The notes: generated by a model from the letters alone, not told the origin. A stretch of 64,000 nt of DNA from Candidatus Woesearchaeota archaeon (GCA_016928155.1 JAFGLG010000006.1:38374-102373), one strand, 5' to 3'; shown: positions 1-9,110, counted from the first letter of the stretch. Program-made: numbers and translations.

Positions 1-1
1 C

Positions 2-1891
2 TGGCATCTTGACAGCCAAAAAGTCAGTGTCGGTTTCAGCATGTCTGAAGAGCTTGAAGTGGTCCCTCTTTCAGATTCATACAGGCTGGATTACATCAAT
101 GCAAAGCTCACCATGGTGCCGGAAGACAGCTTTCAGCAGAGTGTGAGCAATCTTGACACGAGGCCGAAGGCTGAGATCAGTGATGGTGCTCTTTTTTCCT
201 GGCATGATGTGCAGACAGACAGGGTCAGGTATGAACTGACAGCTGATATCGAGCTTTCTGAAGCCAGGCTTGAAGTCACTGATAAGGTAGATTTTCCTAT
301 CGGCAGTTTGCCGGATGATGTCAGGCCATTCCTTCAGCCTTCTGAGACGATTGATCTGAATTATGAGATGGCTCTGCTTGCTTCAAGGATCATCGAAGGC
401 GAGGATGACCTGTTTTTTGCAGTGGCCAAGATAGGCGGGTGGGTTGAGGCAAATGTTGGATATGACCTGAGCACCTTGGCTGCTGATGCATCCATGAAGT
501 CGAGCTGGGTGCTTGAGAACCGTTATGGTGTCTGCGATGAGATAACATCTTTGTTCATCTCCCTGCTTAGGTCTGTGGGGATCCCGGCCCGGTTCGTCTC
601 AGGCATCGCCTACACTAACTCACCCCAGTTTGATGCTGAATGGGGCCCGCATGGCTGGGCAGAGGTCTATTTCCCCGGAGTCGGATGGATACCTTATGAC
701 ATAACATATGACCAGTTCGGGTTTGTTGACCCGGCCCATATCATCCTGAAGCAATCACTGGATTCTGGTGAGCCTTCGTCCAAATATGAGTGGAGAGGCC
801 ATAATGTGGACATCATTCCTAAGGCAGTGGATTTCGATGTGAGGCTGAGGTCTCATGATGGCGACCAGCCTGACAGGATCAGCATCAATGTTTACCCGCA
901 TGAGGACGCTGTCGGTTTCGGCTCGTACCAGCTGATAGTTGCTGAAGTTGAGAATCTTGCTGATTATTACATAACAGAGACCCTGTATGTTTCTGGCGCT
1001 GAAATCCTCACTGCCCTCGATACGAAGATGAGAGTCAGCCTTGGGCCGGATGAGAGAAAGAGGATCTTCTTCATCCTGAAGACAGATGAGGATCTCAATA
1101 AGGGATATGAGTACACTGTTCCTGTGACTGTATACACCCAGTATGGTCTGGAATCCAGGTCATCTTTCGCCTTGAGGTATGACCGTCCTGTCTTTTCCTT
1201 GGAGGATATTGAGGATATAAGATCATCTCTGCAGGATACTGAGAGCAAGAATTACCGGAAAGAGGTCTCTTTGTATTGCACTGCAGAAAAGAGACTGCTC
1301 GTTAATGTATCATCTGATATAGGTTGCATGATCAAGAACACGGGCAATCAGATCCTTGAGGATGTGGATGCCTGCTATCAGGACCAGTGTGAGGTCTTTG
1401 ATCTGAGCATCAGTCAGGAGAGGCCGTTGGTCTTCAGCGTCCGGTTTGACAGGCCTGGTGAGAACGCGATGCTGGTCAGCATCAGGGATGATTATTTTTC
1501 AAAGGCTTTCACGCAGAAGGTGAAGGTCTTTGACAGGGTGGGCTTTGATGTGGGGATAACAGCGCCTGACTCTGTTGCATATGGTGGCCTGTTTGATGTG
1601 GATGTTGTCATAAGGAAGACCTCGGTTTCAGTGCCGAAGTACCTTTCTGTTACACTTGAAGCAGGCAGGTACGGCAAGACAGTTGATATCGAAGAGCTCC
1701 AGGATCCGGTGAGGTATGTATATAGGATTGGCTCAAAGCATCTCGCAGAGGGGGAGAACGAGATAAGGCTGAGGATCGCCTATCAGGATGGTGATGAGTG
1801 GGCTGAGTTCATTGAAAAGGATTATATATCACTCGATGATCTTACATTTTTTCAGAGATTTATGATAAGGATAAGGAATATTTTTGACTAA
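2..1891 (+). CDS. Transglutaminase-like protein, 5' end outside window
   Basis: The reading frame is open from base 2, upstream of the first in-frame ATG at 41, so the N-terminus (probably a signal or anchor) lies outside the window. Counting from that ATG, a transglutaminase-like core carries the papain-like triad: Cys165 in GVCDE, His204 in HGWAEV and Asp220 in YDITYD. After it come about 350 residues of beta-rich sequence resembling CARDB/Ig-like modules of archaeal surface proteins. The family includes peptidases and amide-bond-forming enzymes, so the reaction cannot be fixed. A cell-surface location is inferred from the beta modules. The stop lies 1 nt before the ATG of the next gene, suggesting co-transcription. 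Confidence 0.8.
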   Translation, partial: WHLDSQKVSVGFSMSEELEVVPLSDSYRLDYINAKLTMVPEDSFQQSVSNLDTRPKAEISDGALFSWHDVQTDRVRYELTADIELSEARLEVTDKVDFPIGSLPDDVRPFLQPSETIDLNYEMALLASRIIEGEDDLFFAVAKIGGWVEANVGYDLSTLAADASMKSSWVLENRYGVCDEITSLFISLLRSVGIPARFVSGIAYTNSPQFDAEWGPHGWAEVYFPGVGWIPYDITYDQFGFVDPAHIILKQSLDSGEPSSKYEWRGHNVDIIPKAVDFDVRLRSHDGDQPDRISINVYPHEDAVGFGSYQLIVAEVENLADYYITETLYVSGAEILTALDTKMRVSLGPDERKRIFFILKTDEDLNKGYEYTVPVTVYTQYGLESRSSFALRYDRPVFSLEDIEDIRSSLQDTESKNYRKEVSLYCTAEKRLLVNVSSDIGCMIKNTGNQILEDVDACYQDQCEVFDLSISQERPLVFSVRFDRPGENAMLVSIRDDYFSKAFTQKVKVFDRVGFDVGITAPDSVAYGGLFDVDVVIRKTSVSVPKYLSVTLEAGRYGKTVDIEELQDPVRYVYRIGSKHLAEGENEIRLRIAYQDGDEWAEFIEKDYISLDDLTFFQRFMIRIRNIFD

Positions 1892-1892
1892 T

Positions 1893-2990
1893 ATGGCAGG
1901 CCGTGAACAGAAGATAAAGGATCTTGAAGATGAGCTCTCCAAGATGAAGTACAATAAGAGGACTCAGCATCATTATGGCCTTGTCAGGGCCAAGATTGCC
2001 AAGCTCAAGGAGGAGCAGGATACCAAGAAGCGTGGCAAGGGAAAGACTTTTGGCTATGATGTTAAGCGCACCGGCGACGGCACTGTTGTCCTGGTAGGAT
2101 TCCCCAGTGTCGGAAAATCAACTCTGCTGAATGCCTTGACAAATCAGGAGTCAAAGATTGGGGCTTATGAATTCACGACTCTGGATGTTGTGCCTGGTCT
2201 CCTGGAATATCGGGGTGCCAAGATCCAGATTCTTGATCTCCCGGGGATAATAAGGGGTGCTGCTGCAGGCAAAGGCAGGGGCAAGGAGATACTTGCCGTT
2301 GTCCGGGCAAGCAATCTGATAATTTTCCTCCTTGATGTCCATCAGACGAATCATTACAGGGTGCTGTATGATGAGATCTTCAATTTTGGGATAAGGGTGA
2401 ACCAGAAGCCACCTCAGGTGAAGATAACCAAGACGAGCAGGGGCGGTCTTAGGATAGGCTCCACTGTGAAGCTGACCAAGATAACGAATGAGAACATCCA
2501 GGGCATCCTCAAGGAATTCAAGATAATGAATGCTGATGTGCTTATCAGGGAGGATGTTGACATTGATCGTTTCATTGATGCTGTCGAGGCTAACAAGGCT
2601 TATATCTATTCACTGATTGTCGTCAACAAGATTGATGAGGCCACAAGGCAGCAGGTTGATGGATTGAGGAGGTCTTATCCTGACGCTGTGTTCGTTTCAG
2701 GCAAGGAGAAGATAAACATCGACGAGCTGAAGGATAGGATTTTCGAGAGGATGGAGCTCATAAGGGTCTATATGAAGGAGCCCGGCAAGGAAGCTGACAC
2801 TAAGGTCCCGCTCATAATGTGGAGAGGGTGCACTATAGAGGATGTCTGCAACAAGCTCCATAGGGAGTTTGTCAGTAAGTTCAAGTTTGCGAGGGTTTGG
2901 GGCAGGTCAGTGAAGTTTGACGCCCAGAAGATAATGAAGAAGTCTCATCAGTTGGAAGATGAAGACATCCTGGAGCTTCATCTTAATTGA
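1893..2990 (+). CDS. DRG/Rbg-family GTP-binding protein with TGS domain
   Basis: This 365-residue protein is a developmentally regulated GTP-binding (DRG) type GTPase of the Obg superfamily. A basic coiled N-terminus precedes the G domain with the P-loop GFPSVGKST, G3 DLPGI and G4 NKID. An inserted segment interrupts the G domain, as in the family, and the last about 75 residues form a TGS domain. DRG proteins bind ribosomes and relieve stalling in eukaryotes; a ribosome-linked role here is inferred. A TTG at 1884 would overlap the upstream stop; the ATG at 1893 directly after that stop is the better start. It is convergent with the small gene that follows. Confidence 0.93.
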   Translation: MAGREQKIKDLEDELSKMKYNKRTQHHYGLVRAKIAKLKEEQDTKKRGKGKTFGYDVKRTGDGTVVLVGFPSVGKSTLLNALTNQESKIGAYEFTTLDVVPGLLEYRGAKIQILDLPGIIRGAAAGKGRGKEILAVVRASNLIIFLLDVHQTNHYRVLYDEIFNFGIRVNQKPPQVKITKTSRGGLRIGSTVKLTKITNENIQGILKEFKIMNADVLIREDVDIDRFIDAVEANKAYIYSLIVVNKIDEATRQQVDGLRRSYPDAVFVSGKEKINIDELKDRIFERMELIRVYMKEPGKEADTKVPLIMWRGCTIEDVCNKLHREFVSKFKFARVWGRSVKFDAQKIMKKSHQLEDEDILELHLN

Positions 2991-2999
2991 ATATTTTTC

Positions 3000-3146
3000 C
3001 TAGAAATCCATCAGGCCTTTCTGTCCTTTCAGCACAAGGTCTTTTGCTTCGTGGTATGTGATGCTTGACTTCAGCATGAGTTGCCTGATCTTTGTGTCAA
3101 TGTTTTTTTCTTCGTTCTGTTGGACAACCCACTGGTTAGCTTTCAT
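3000..3146 (-). CDS. Small conserved-looking protein of unknown function (48 aa)
   Basis: A 48-codon frame starts at the ATG at 3146, preceded by AAGAGG 8 nt upstream on the same strand. The frame stays open further upstream, but this start has the ribosome-binding site. The product is mixed-charge and helical looking, with a Trp and an ITYHEAKDLVLKG segment, and no recognised domain. It lies tail to tail with the DRG GTPase, 9 nt apart. I do not recognise a family. It could be spurious, but the ribosome-binding site and amino-acid composition favour a real gene. Confidence 0.5.
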   Translation of the reverse strand: MKANQWVVQQNEEKNIDTKIRQLMLKSSITYHEAKDLVLKGQKGLMDF

Positions 3147-3367
3147 CGCATCAGCCTCTTTTAGATGTAGTAAGTAACCCGCCGGAAACCTCCTACACAC
3201 AACTTAACAGCTTAGCGAAGTTTGTTATATAAATTTTATCATTCCTGATTTTTTGTTTCGCAGGAAATTTTTTGTGGGATCCAATGAAAAGCTTTATTAA
3301 CTTAGCAAGGATATGCGATTCAGGAGTGATTATTATCATATTGAAAATAAAGTGAGAATGGTCTGGC
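3147..3367. promoter_or_regulatory. Divergent promoter region
   Basis: About 220 bases lie between the small minus-strand gene and the PIN-ATPase gene. The stretch is AT-rich, with TATA-like runs near 3222-3240 and 3286-3300. No tRNA-like or repeated structure was seen. Confidence 0.4.
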
Positions 3368-5200
3368 ATGTCAAAAAAAGAGATCTTTGAGAAGGTTGTT
3401 CCTGATACTTCAGTGATAATAGAAGGGATTCTGTCGAGGAAGATTGAAAATGGTGAGATTGAGGTTAAGGAGATTCTTGTTCATGAGGCTGTGCTGGCTG
3501 AGCTTGAGAATCAGGCAAACCAGTCTAAGGAGACAGGCTTCCTTGGCATAAATGAGCTGAAGAGGATCAGGGAGCTTCAGCCTAGGTTCAATTACAGGAT
3601 CACATTTTCTGGTCAGAAGCCGAGATCATCTGAGATCAGGTATGCGAAGCTTGGTGAGATTGATTCCTTGATAAGGGATCTTGCTTACGATGAGGATGCT
3701 GTTCTTTTCACTGCAGATAAGGTTCAGGCCAAGGTTGCAGAGGCTAAAGGCATGAAAGTCAGGTTTCTCCAGATTTTCACAAAGAGGACTAGGATCAAGC
3801 TCGAATCATATTTCGATGAGACGACGATGTCTGTCCATCTGAGGGAGAACACTTTTCCTTATGCGAAGAAAGGCAGGCCTGGATCCTGGGATTTTGTCCC
3901 TCTGTCAGGATCATCCTTGAAGAGGGAGCAGATTCAGGAGATTGCTTCTGAGATCATCGAAGAGGCCAGCATAAGGGATGATGGATTTATTGAGATAGAG
4001 CGCCGCGGCTCGACTATTGTCCAGCTCGGTGTTTATCGTATTGTGATCACAAGGCCTGCTTTCTCTGATGGCTGGGAGATCACTGCTGTGCGGCCTGTGA
4101 AGAAGCTCAGCCTTGATGAATATCGCCTTTCAGAGAAGCTTATGCAGAGGATAGGACAGCAGGCTGAAGGGATCTTGATTGCTGGCTCTCCTGGAGCTGG
4201 GAAGACAACTTTTGTGCAGGCATTGGCGGAATTTTATGCATCGCAGAACAAGACTGTGAAGACTGTTGAGGCCCCGAGGGATCTCCAGCTTCCTGAGACA
4301 ATCACGCAGTATGCTATCTCGCATGGCTCGCCTGAAGAAATCCATGATATACTTTTGTTGGTCAGGCCGGATTATACTGTTTTTGATGAGATGCGCAACA
4401 CTTCTGACTTCAAGCTCTTTGCTGACATGAGGCTCAGCGGCGTCGGCATGATCGGTGTCCTTCATGCCACAAATCCTATTGATGCTATCCAGCGTTTTGT
4501 CGGCAGGATTGAATTGGGTGTTATTCCCCAGGTCATTGATACTGTCATTTTCATAAAGGATGGGGAGCCGAAGAAGGTCTTCAATCTGGCCATGGTTGTC
4601 AAGGTGCCGAGCGGCATGACTGAGCAGGATCTGGCCAGGCCTGTTGTGGTCGTCAATGATTTTGAATCCAACAGGCTTGAATATGAGCTTTATTCTTATG
4701 GCGAGGAGACTGTTGTCATACCTGTTAAGGGCGGCGGCCAGAAATCCACTGTGAAGAGGATGGCTGAGAAGAGCATAACACAGTATTTCAAGAATATCTC
4801 CGGGGCATGCGAGGTTGATGTGACGAGCGAGAACAGCTGCACTGTCAGGGTCCCTGAGAAGGATATCCCGAAGATTATCGGAAGGCAGGGCAAGAACATT
4901 GAGCAGATTGAGAAGGATCTGGGCCTTTCTATCAATGTTGAAGCCCTTTCGGGCAGGGCACAGCAAGGCTCAAGTGAGGGTGTTGCATTTGATCCTCAGG
5001 TCTCAAAGAATTCTGTGCTTTTCTATGTTGATGAAAGGTTCATTGGGAAGAATGTGGAGATCTATCTGGATGATGATTATCTTCTCACTGCAAATGTCGG
5101 CAAAAAAGCCCGCATAAAGATCCATGCCAAGAACAAGATCGGCAAGATGCTCGAAGAGGCTATCCATAAGAATGGCAATATCAGGTTGATATTGGTTTGA
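3368..5200 (+). CDS. PIN domain - PilT-like ATPase - KH domain protein
   Basis: A 610-residue protein of the archaeal PINc/VapC-ATPase group (COG1855). Residues about 8-140 are a PIN nuclease-like domain starting VVPDTSVIIEG, with conserved acidic residues. Residues about 230-450 are a type II/IV secretion-like ATPase with Walker A GSPGAGKTT near 275 and Walker B DEMR. Residues about 495-555 are a KH domain with the GxxG loop GRQG. The combination implies ATP-dependent RNA binding or cleavage, but the cellular role is not established. It has its own upstream region and is followed by serS. A 278-codon minus-strand frame inside it is a shadow. Confidence 0.92.
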   Translation: MSKKEIFEKVVPDTSVIIEGILSRKIENGEIEVKEILVHEAVLAELENQANQSKETGFLGINELKRIRELQPRFNYRITFSGQKPRSSEIRYAKLGEIDSLIRDLAYDEDAVLFTADKVQAKVAEAKGMKVRFLQIFTKRTRIKLESYFDETTMSVHLRENTFPYAKKGRPGSWDFVPLSGSSLKREQIQEIASEIIEEASIRDDGFIEIERRGSTIVQLGVYRIVITRPAFSDGWEITAVRPVKKLSLDEYRLSEKLMQRIGQQAEGILIAGSPGAGKTTFVQALAEFYASQNKTVKTVEAPRDLQLPETITQYAISHGSPEEIHDILLLVRPDYTVFDEMRNTSDFKLFADMRLSGVGMIGVLHATNPIDAIQRFVGRIELGVIPQVIDTVIFIKDGEPKKVFNLAMVVKVPSGMTEQDLARPVVVVNDFESNRLEYELYSYGEETVVIPVKGGGQKSTVKRMAEKSITQYFKNISGACEVDVTSENSCTVRVPEKDIPKIIGRQGKNIEQIEKDLGLSINVEALSGRAQQGSSEGVAFDPQVSKNSVLFYVDERFIGKNVEIYLDDDYLLTANVGKKARIKIHAKNKIGKMLEEAIHKNGNIRLILV

Positions 5201-5285
5201 TATGAGTTGTATATATGAAAATAATTTGATTCTCGCCAGAATCTTACATAAACCTTTTTAAATTCTCCACAAATAAGCATCTCTC

Positions 5286-6563
5286 ATGATTGACATCAAG
5301 ATTCTGAGGGAGAATCCGGAGCTGATCAGGAAGAATTTTGAGAAGCGAAGGATAATGGAAAGATTCAAGGAAGTCGAAGTTCTGAGGGAAAAGGATGAGA
5401 CCTGGAGGCAGGCGAAGTTCGATCTCCAGAAGCTCAAGCATTCTAAGAATACCATCTCTCAGGAGATCAATCAGCTGAAGAAAGCTAAGAAGCCTATAGA
5501 CTCAAAGCTCAAGGAGCTGAAGGAGCTTCCGAAGAAGATTGAGAGAGAGGAACAGAAAGTTGATAAGCTCAAGGAGGAAATCGGTCTTGGCTTGATGAAC
5601 ATCCCGAATTTCCTGCACGATTCTGTTCCGGCAGGTGAAGGCGAGGAAGGCAACAAGCAGGAGAAGCTTTTCGGTAAGAAGCCTAAATTTGATTTCAAGC
5701 CAAAGTCTCATGTTGACATCATTGATCAGCTTGATCTGGCAGATACAGGGCGCGCTGCCAAGATCTCTGGCTCCAGGTTCTGGTTCCTGAAAGGCGATCT
5801 TGCGATGCTTGATCTTGCATTGCAGAAATATGCCATTGATTTCATGACAAAGAGAGGCTATGTCTTTGTCTATCCTCCTTTTATGATGAACAGGAAAGCC
5901 TATGAAGGGGTCATCTCATTCGATGATTTCGGTGAGATGATGTACAAGGTTGACGGCGAGGATCTGTATCTGATTGCGACCTCAGAACATCCTCTCACAG
6001 CGCAGTTCATGGATGAGGTGCTCGATGAATCGGCCATTCCTCTGAAGTTTGTCGGTCTCTCGACAAATTTCAGGAGAGAGGCTGGCTCGCATGGCAAGGA
6101 CACAAAGGGTATTTTCAGGGGTCATCAGTTCAATAAGGTGGAGCAGATCATCATCTGCAAGCCGGAGCAGTCCTGGAAATTCCACGAGGAGCTGATCAGG
6201 AATGCAGAGGAGTTCTTCCAGAGCCTTGGCCTGCATTTCCGGAAAGTCAATATCTGTACAGGTGACATAGGATCCATTGCTGCCAAGAAATATGATCTTG
6301 AGGTGTGGATGCCTGTCCAGGATGCATATCGTGAAGTGGTCTCTTGCTCAAACTGCACTGATTATCAGGCAAGGAGGCTTAACATCAGGTACCGCACAAA
6401 GGATGGCAGCCGGCTCGTCCACACGCTTAATGCTACATGTGTCGCCACATCAAGGGCTCTCGTCGCCATACTGGAGAATTTCCAGAACAAGGACGGCTCC
6501 ATCGCTGTTCCTGAAGTTCTTGTCCCTTATGTCGGCAAGAGAATCATAAAAAAGCCGAAGTGA
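5286..6563 (+). CDS. serS: Seryl-tRNA synthetase (bacterial/common type)
   Basis: This 425-residue enzyme charges tRNA-Ser with serine. Residues about 1-110 form the long coiled-coil arm that grips the tRNA-Ser variable arm. The class II core follows, with motif 2 TNFRREAG and motif 3 around LVHTLNATCVATSRAL. It is the common SerRS, not the methanogen type. A TATA-like TTTTTAAAT at 5255-5263 lies about 25-30 nt before the ATG, consistent with a leaderless or very short-leader transcript. The two small membrane protein genes downstream follow closely. Confidence 0.96.
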   Translation: MIDIKILRENPELIRKNFEKRRIMERFKEVEVLREKDETWRQAKFDLQKLKHSKNTISQEINQLKKAKKPIDSKLKELKELPKKIEREEQKVDKLKEEIGLGLMNIPNFLHDSVPAGEGEEGNKQEKLFGKKPKFDFKPKSHVDIIDQLDLADTGRAAKISGSRFWFLKGDLAMLDLALQKYAIDFMTKRGYVFVYPPFMMNRKAYEGVISFDDFGEMMYKVDGEDLYLIATSEHPLTAQFMDEVLDESAIPLKFVGLSTNFRREAGSHGKDTKGIFRGHQFNKVEQIIICKPEQSWKFHEELIRNAEEFFQSLGLHFRKVNICTGDIGSIAAKKYDLEVWMPVQDAYREVVSCSNCTDYQARRLNIRYRTKDGSRLVHTLNATCVATSRALVAILENFQNKDGSIAVPEVLVPYVGKRIIKKPK

Positions 6564-6583
6564 ATGCAGAAAGAGGTAATATT

Positions 6584-6862
6584 ATGGATAAATACCAGGT
6601 TTCAGGCCCTATCTTGATAATCATCGGATTGGTTATCTGTGTCGCTTCTGCTTTTCTCGGCCTTAAGTTCATACTTTTTTTCATCATAGGTTTCTTCATC
6701 TTTCTGAACGGTGTCAGGAAGATCATCATGCGCCAGAAGAAGGTCCACAGGAAGCAGGTCATGCATCAGTATCATCAAGTTCAGATAAAGTACTGCATCA
6801 GGTGCGGCTTCCAGATGAGGAAATCAGATTTTTATTGCCCGAACTGCGGGATCAAGAACTAA
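6584..6862 (+). CDS. Small membrane protein with C-terminal zinc ribbon
   Basis: A 92-residue protein with two hydrophobic segments (about residues 8-25 and 28-45), a basic linker and a C-terminal zinc ribbon of the CxxC...CxxC type (CIRCG and CPNCG). The frame extends upstream to a GTG at 6560 overlapping the serS stop, but AAGAGGT sits 6-7 nt before the ATG at 6584 and decides the start. The function is unknown; such proteins may sense metal or bind a partner at the membrane. It is followed after 1 nt by another membrane protein gene. Confidence 0.8.
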   Translation: MDKYQVSGPILIIIGLVICVASAFLGLKFILFFIIGFFIFLNGVRKIIMRQKKVHRKQVMHQYHQVQIKYCIRCGFQMRKSDFYCPNCGIKN

Positions 6863-6863
6863 A

Positions 6864-7343
6864 ATGGAGCCGAATAAGAAGAAGGGATCTGTCAACATAT
6901 CGGTCAGGCCCGCAAGGAAAGGATTTTTCTTGTCTTTCCTTATGATAGTTCTCTATCTTGTTGTTGTCATCTTCATCGAGCTGAGGCTCAGGGCAAGCGG
7001 CATTGACCAGAAGACCCTGACCTTCCTGACCCTTATCCTGCTGTTCCTCTCATTTGCCACTTTTGTCTATATCCATATCAGGATTTATTCAAAGAAGCTT
7101 AATATCTCAGAATCAAGCCTTGTAATGGATGAGGGCATCCTGAACAAGCATCATTTGACGATAAGATATCCTAATATAACTGAGATCGGGGTCACGCAGA
7201 ATTTTTTTGCGAGGATGCTGAATTATGGGAACCTTTATATCAGGACCAGCGGCGCCAGCCAGAAGGAGTTCAGGATTGACAAGATAAGTCACCCCATCCA
7301 TGTGAAGAATATAATCGAGAAGTTTTCAGGCATGAATAGGTAA
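6864..7343 (+). CDS. Membrane protein with bacterial PH-like domain (DUF304 type)
   Basis: A 159-residue protein with two N-terminal transmembrane segments (about residues 20-40 and 50-72) followed by a PH-like beta-rich domain. That domain resembles YdbT/DUF304, with the characteristic pattern of a basic hairpin followed by RYPNITEIGV and YGNLYIRTSG. It starts 1 nt after the previous stop, so the two are probably translated together. PH-like domains of this group sit on the cytoplasmic side of the membrane; no reaction is known. Confidence 0.8.
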   Translation: MEPNKKKGSVNISVRPARKGFFLSFLMIVLYLVVVIFIELRLRASGIDQKTLTFLTLILLFLSFATFVYIHIRIYSKKLNISESSLVMDEGILNKHHLTIRYPNITEIGVTQNFFARMLNYGNLYIRTSGASQKEFRIDKISHPIHVKNIIEKFSGMNR

Positions 7344-7347
7344 GTTG

Positions 7348-7495
7348 TTGTGCCATTTGCGCCAATTCGTGAGGCTTTATCAGGAAATAACCCTGCTCGT
7401 CGCGGGGGCTTGTCCCTTACAGGGACGCAGAGCCTGCAATTACAGTATCTGAAGCCGAACCTGACGCAGTGAGATTTCGAAGAAACGTGGCACAA
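7348..7495. ncRNA. Candidate structured RNA element, family unknown
   Basis: A 148-nt segment directly after the PH-domain gene is closed by a perfect 8-bp terminal stem, TTGTGCCA (7348-7355) with TGGCACAA (7488-7495). Inside are nested pairs TGCG/CGCA (7358-7361 with 7465-7468) and TCAGG/CCTGA (7380-7384 with 7460-7464). They enclose two hairpins: CCCTGC/GCGGGG (7391-7396 with 7402-7407, one wobble) and GTCCCT/AGGGAC (7412-7417 with 7421-7426). It is GC-rich compared with flanking intergenic DNA. The strand is not certain; the plus strand is most natural. It lies before the cdc6 TATA box, so it is not part of the cdc6 leader. Confidence 0.5.
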
Positions 7496-7545
7496 AACAG
7501 AGGAGTAAACTTATTATATAATTGATTTTATGTTGGTGGGATAAG

Positions 7546-8616
7546 ATGTCGATGTTCAAGGATATGTTAGGCTCTGACGAATCTCTTTTCAGGGATAGTG
7601 TTGCGCTTGATTATGATTATATCCCGAAGATTGTGCCTTTCAGGAAAGGGGAGCAGGAGCATATAGCCGCGTGTATAAAGCCGCTTTTTAGCAATCGTTC
7701 TGGCCGTAATGTCGTGGTCTTTGGGCCTCCTGGTGTCGGCAAGACAGTCGCTGTGAAGCATCTTCTGAAGGAGCTTGAGGAGGAGACTGAAGATATAATC
7801 CCGATGTACATAAATTGCTGGCAGAAGAACACCTCTTTCAAGATCGTGATGGAGATGTGCCATCTGCTTGATTACCGCTTCACCCATAACAAGAAGACTG
7901 AAGAGCTCTTCAGGATCGTGAAGGATGCTCTCAACAAGAAGTCTGTGGTTTTTGTGTTCGATGAGATTGACAAGACAGAGGATCAGGACTTCCTGTATTA
8001 TCTTCTGGAAGAGATTTACAGGAAGACCATCGTTCTTATAACAAATTATAAGGAGTGGCATGTCGATCTTGATGAGCGCATAAAATCCAGGCTCACTGCT
8101 GAGATGAAGGAGTTCAGGCCGTACAACGAGCATGAGACAACTGAAATCATGAGGCACAGGCTCCAGTATGCTTTCGCTCCCGGGGTCTGGGATGATGATG
8201 CATTTCTCATTGCTGCAAAGAAGGCTTATGAGATGAATGATATCAGGACAGGGCTTTACATACTGAAGGAGGCAGGCAATGCTGCTGAGGATGTTGCCTC
8301 GAAAAAGATTGTTAGGGCTCATGTCGAGAAAGCCATCAGGAAGCTTGATGAGTTCTCCATAAAGAAGAAATCAGAGCTTAAAGATGAGTCCCAGTTCATG
8401 CTTGATATCATCAAGGAAAATTCTGGCCAGAAGATAGGCGACCTCTATCGTCTCTACCTGGACAAGGGCGGCGAGGAATCCTACAAGTCATTCCAGAGGA
8501 AGATAAAAAAGCTTGAAGAAGGGAAATTCATTGTTATCCAGAAGATGACAGGGGGGACAACAGGCACGACATCGATAATCACTTATCAGACAACAAAAAA
8601 ATTGACTGATTTCTGA
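7546..8616 (+). CDS. Orc1/Cdc6 replication initiator AAA+ ATPase
   Basis: A 356-residue initiator protein with Walker A GPPGVGKT, Walker B VFDEID and a sensor 1-like ITNYKEW segment. A lid with arginines comes next, then a C-terminal winged-helix DNA-binding region (about the last 90 residues). Orc1/Cdc6 binds the origin and loads MCM. The start at 7546 is chosen over the upstream TTG because GGTGGG lies 5 nt before it and a TATA element (TTATATAA, 7513-7520) lies about 26-33 nt upstream. Archaeal origins often lie next to this gene, but I saw no clear set of origin recognition boxes in the flanks. Confidence 0.9.
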   Translation: MSMFKDMLGSDESLFRDSVALDYDYIPKIVPFRKGEQEHIAACIKPLFSNRSGRNVVVFGPPGVGKTVAVKHLLKELEEETEDIIPMYINCWQKNTSFKIVMEMCHLLDYRFTHNKKTEELFRIVKDALNKKSVVFVFDEIDKTEDQDFLYYLLEEIYRKTIVLITNYKEWHVDLDERIKSRLTAEMKEFRPYNEHETTEIMRHRLQYAFAPGVWDDDAFLIAAKKAYEMNDIRTGLYILKEAGNAAEDVASKKIVRAHVEKAIRKLDEFSIKKKSELKDESQFMLDIIKENSGQKIGDLYRLYLDKGGEESYKSFQRKIKKLEEGKFIVIQKMTGGTTGTTSIITYQTTKKLTDF

Positions 8617-8710
8617 TATTTTGTTGATTTTCATTGTTTCTTACTTGGGATTATCCGCCTTGCATGTCTGCATTGCGGGAAAATTCAGGAGTCAGAAAAG
8701 ATAATATCCG

Positions 8711-8727
8711 GATTTGCATAGCAAATC
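8711..8727. repeat. 17-bp perfect palindrome with 3-nt centre
   Basis: GATTTGC and GCAAATC flank a 3-nt centre. It lies between the cdc6 stop and the end of the acylphosphatase gene. It could be a bidirectional transcription end or a protein site; no T-run follows. Confidence 0.35.
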
Positions 8728-8840
8728 TTGCCAGGACCTCTTGAATTTTTTGTCAGAATATGCTGGATTGGCAGAGGATAGGAAGAAGTGCAGATTCATT
8801 ATTATTCTCATCTTTTGAAGGATTCAGATCAGGATTAGCT

Positions 8841-9110
8841 TCAATGACGTATCCCGAAATCCTTGAACTCTCCTTTTGTCTCGACAATGGAATGCTCTTC
8901 ATCGACGACCTGGCTGAATATTGGCCCTTTCTTGCAGGCCCGGACTAATTCCTGGAGCTTGTCATCATAGCCTTCTGCCACAATTTCTACAGCACCGGTC
9001 ACATTCTGCACATAGCCTTTGAGACCGAGTGATATGGCCTGTTTCTGCACAAAGTGTCTGAATCCTACTCCCTGCACTTCTCCATATATGACCATGTTCA
9101 ATCTTTTCAT
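8841..9110 (-). CDS. acyP: Acylphosphatase
   Basis: An 89-residue acylphosphatase, the usual family length. It hydrolyses acyl phosphates such as acetyl phosphate or 1,3-bisphosphoglycerate. The signature near the N-terminus, YGEVQGVGFRHF, contains the phosphate-binding loop with its Arg, and the catalytic Asn lies in GYVQNVTGAVEI. The frame is open 18 codons further upstream, but the ATG at 9110 follows a TATATA element (about 9133-9140) by roughly 25 nt and gives the family N-terminus. It is divergent from the small-protein operon. Confidence 0.93.
   Translation of the reverse strand: MKRLNMVIYGEVQGVGFRHFVQKQAISLGLKGYVQNVTGAVEIVAEGYDDKLQELVRACKKGPIFSQVVDEEHSIVETKGEFKDFGIRH

Noticed and set aside
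4130-4966. 278-codon minus-strand frame inside the PIN-ATPase gene
   Set aside because: It is antisense to the conserved ATPase and KH domains, with no motif of its own.
7400-7440. Resemblance of GGGACGCAGAGCC to a cyclic-di-GMP (GEMM) riboswitch core
   Set aside because: The rest of the aptamer is missing, and the element ends before the cdc6 promoter.
7567-8322. 251-codon minus-strand frame inside cdc6
   Set aside because: It lies fully antisense to an obvious Orc1/Cdc6 gene, and its translation looks like a complement of that gene with no domain or ribosome-binding site.
7344-8840. Replication origin next to cdc6
   Set aside because: No repeated origin recognition boxes or AT-rich unwinding stretch were found; skew analysis over the whole chromosome would be needed.
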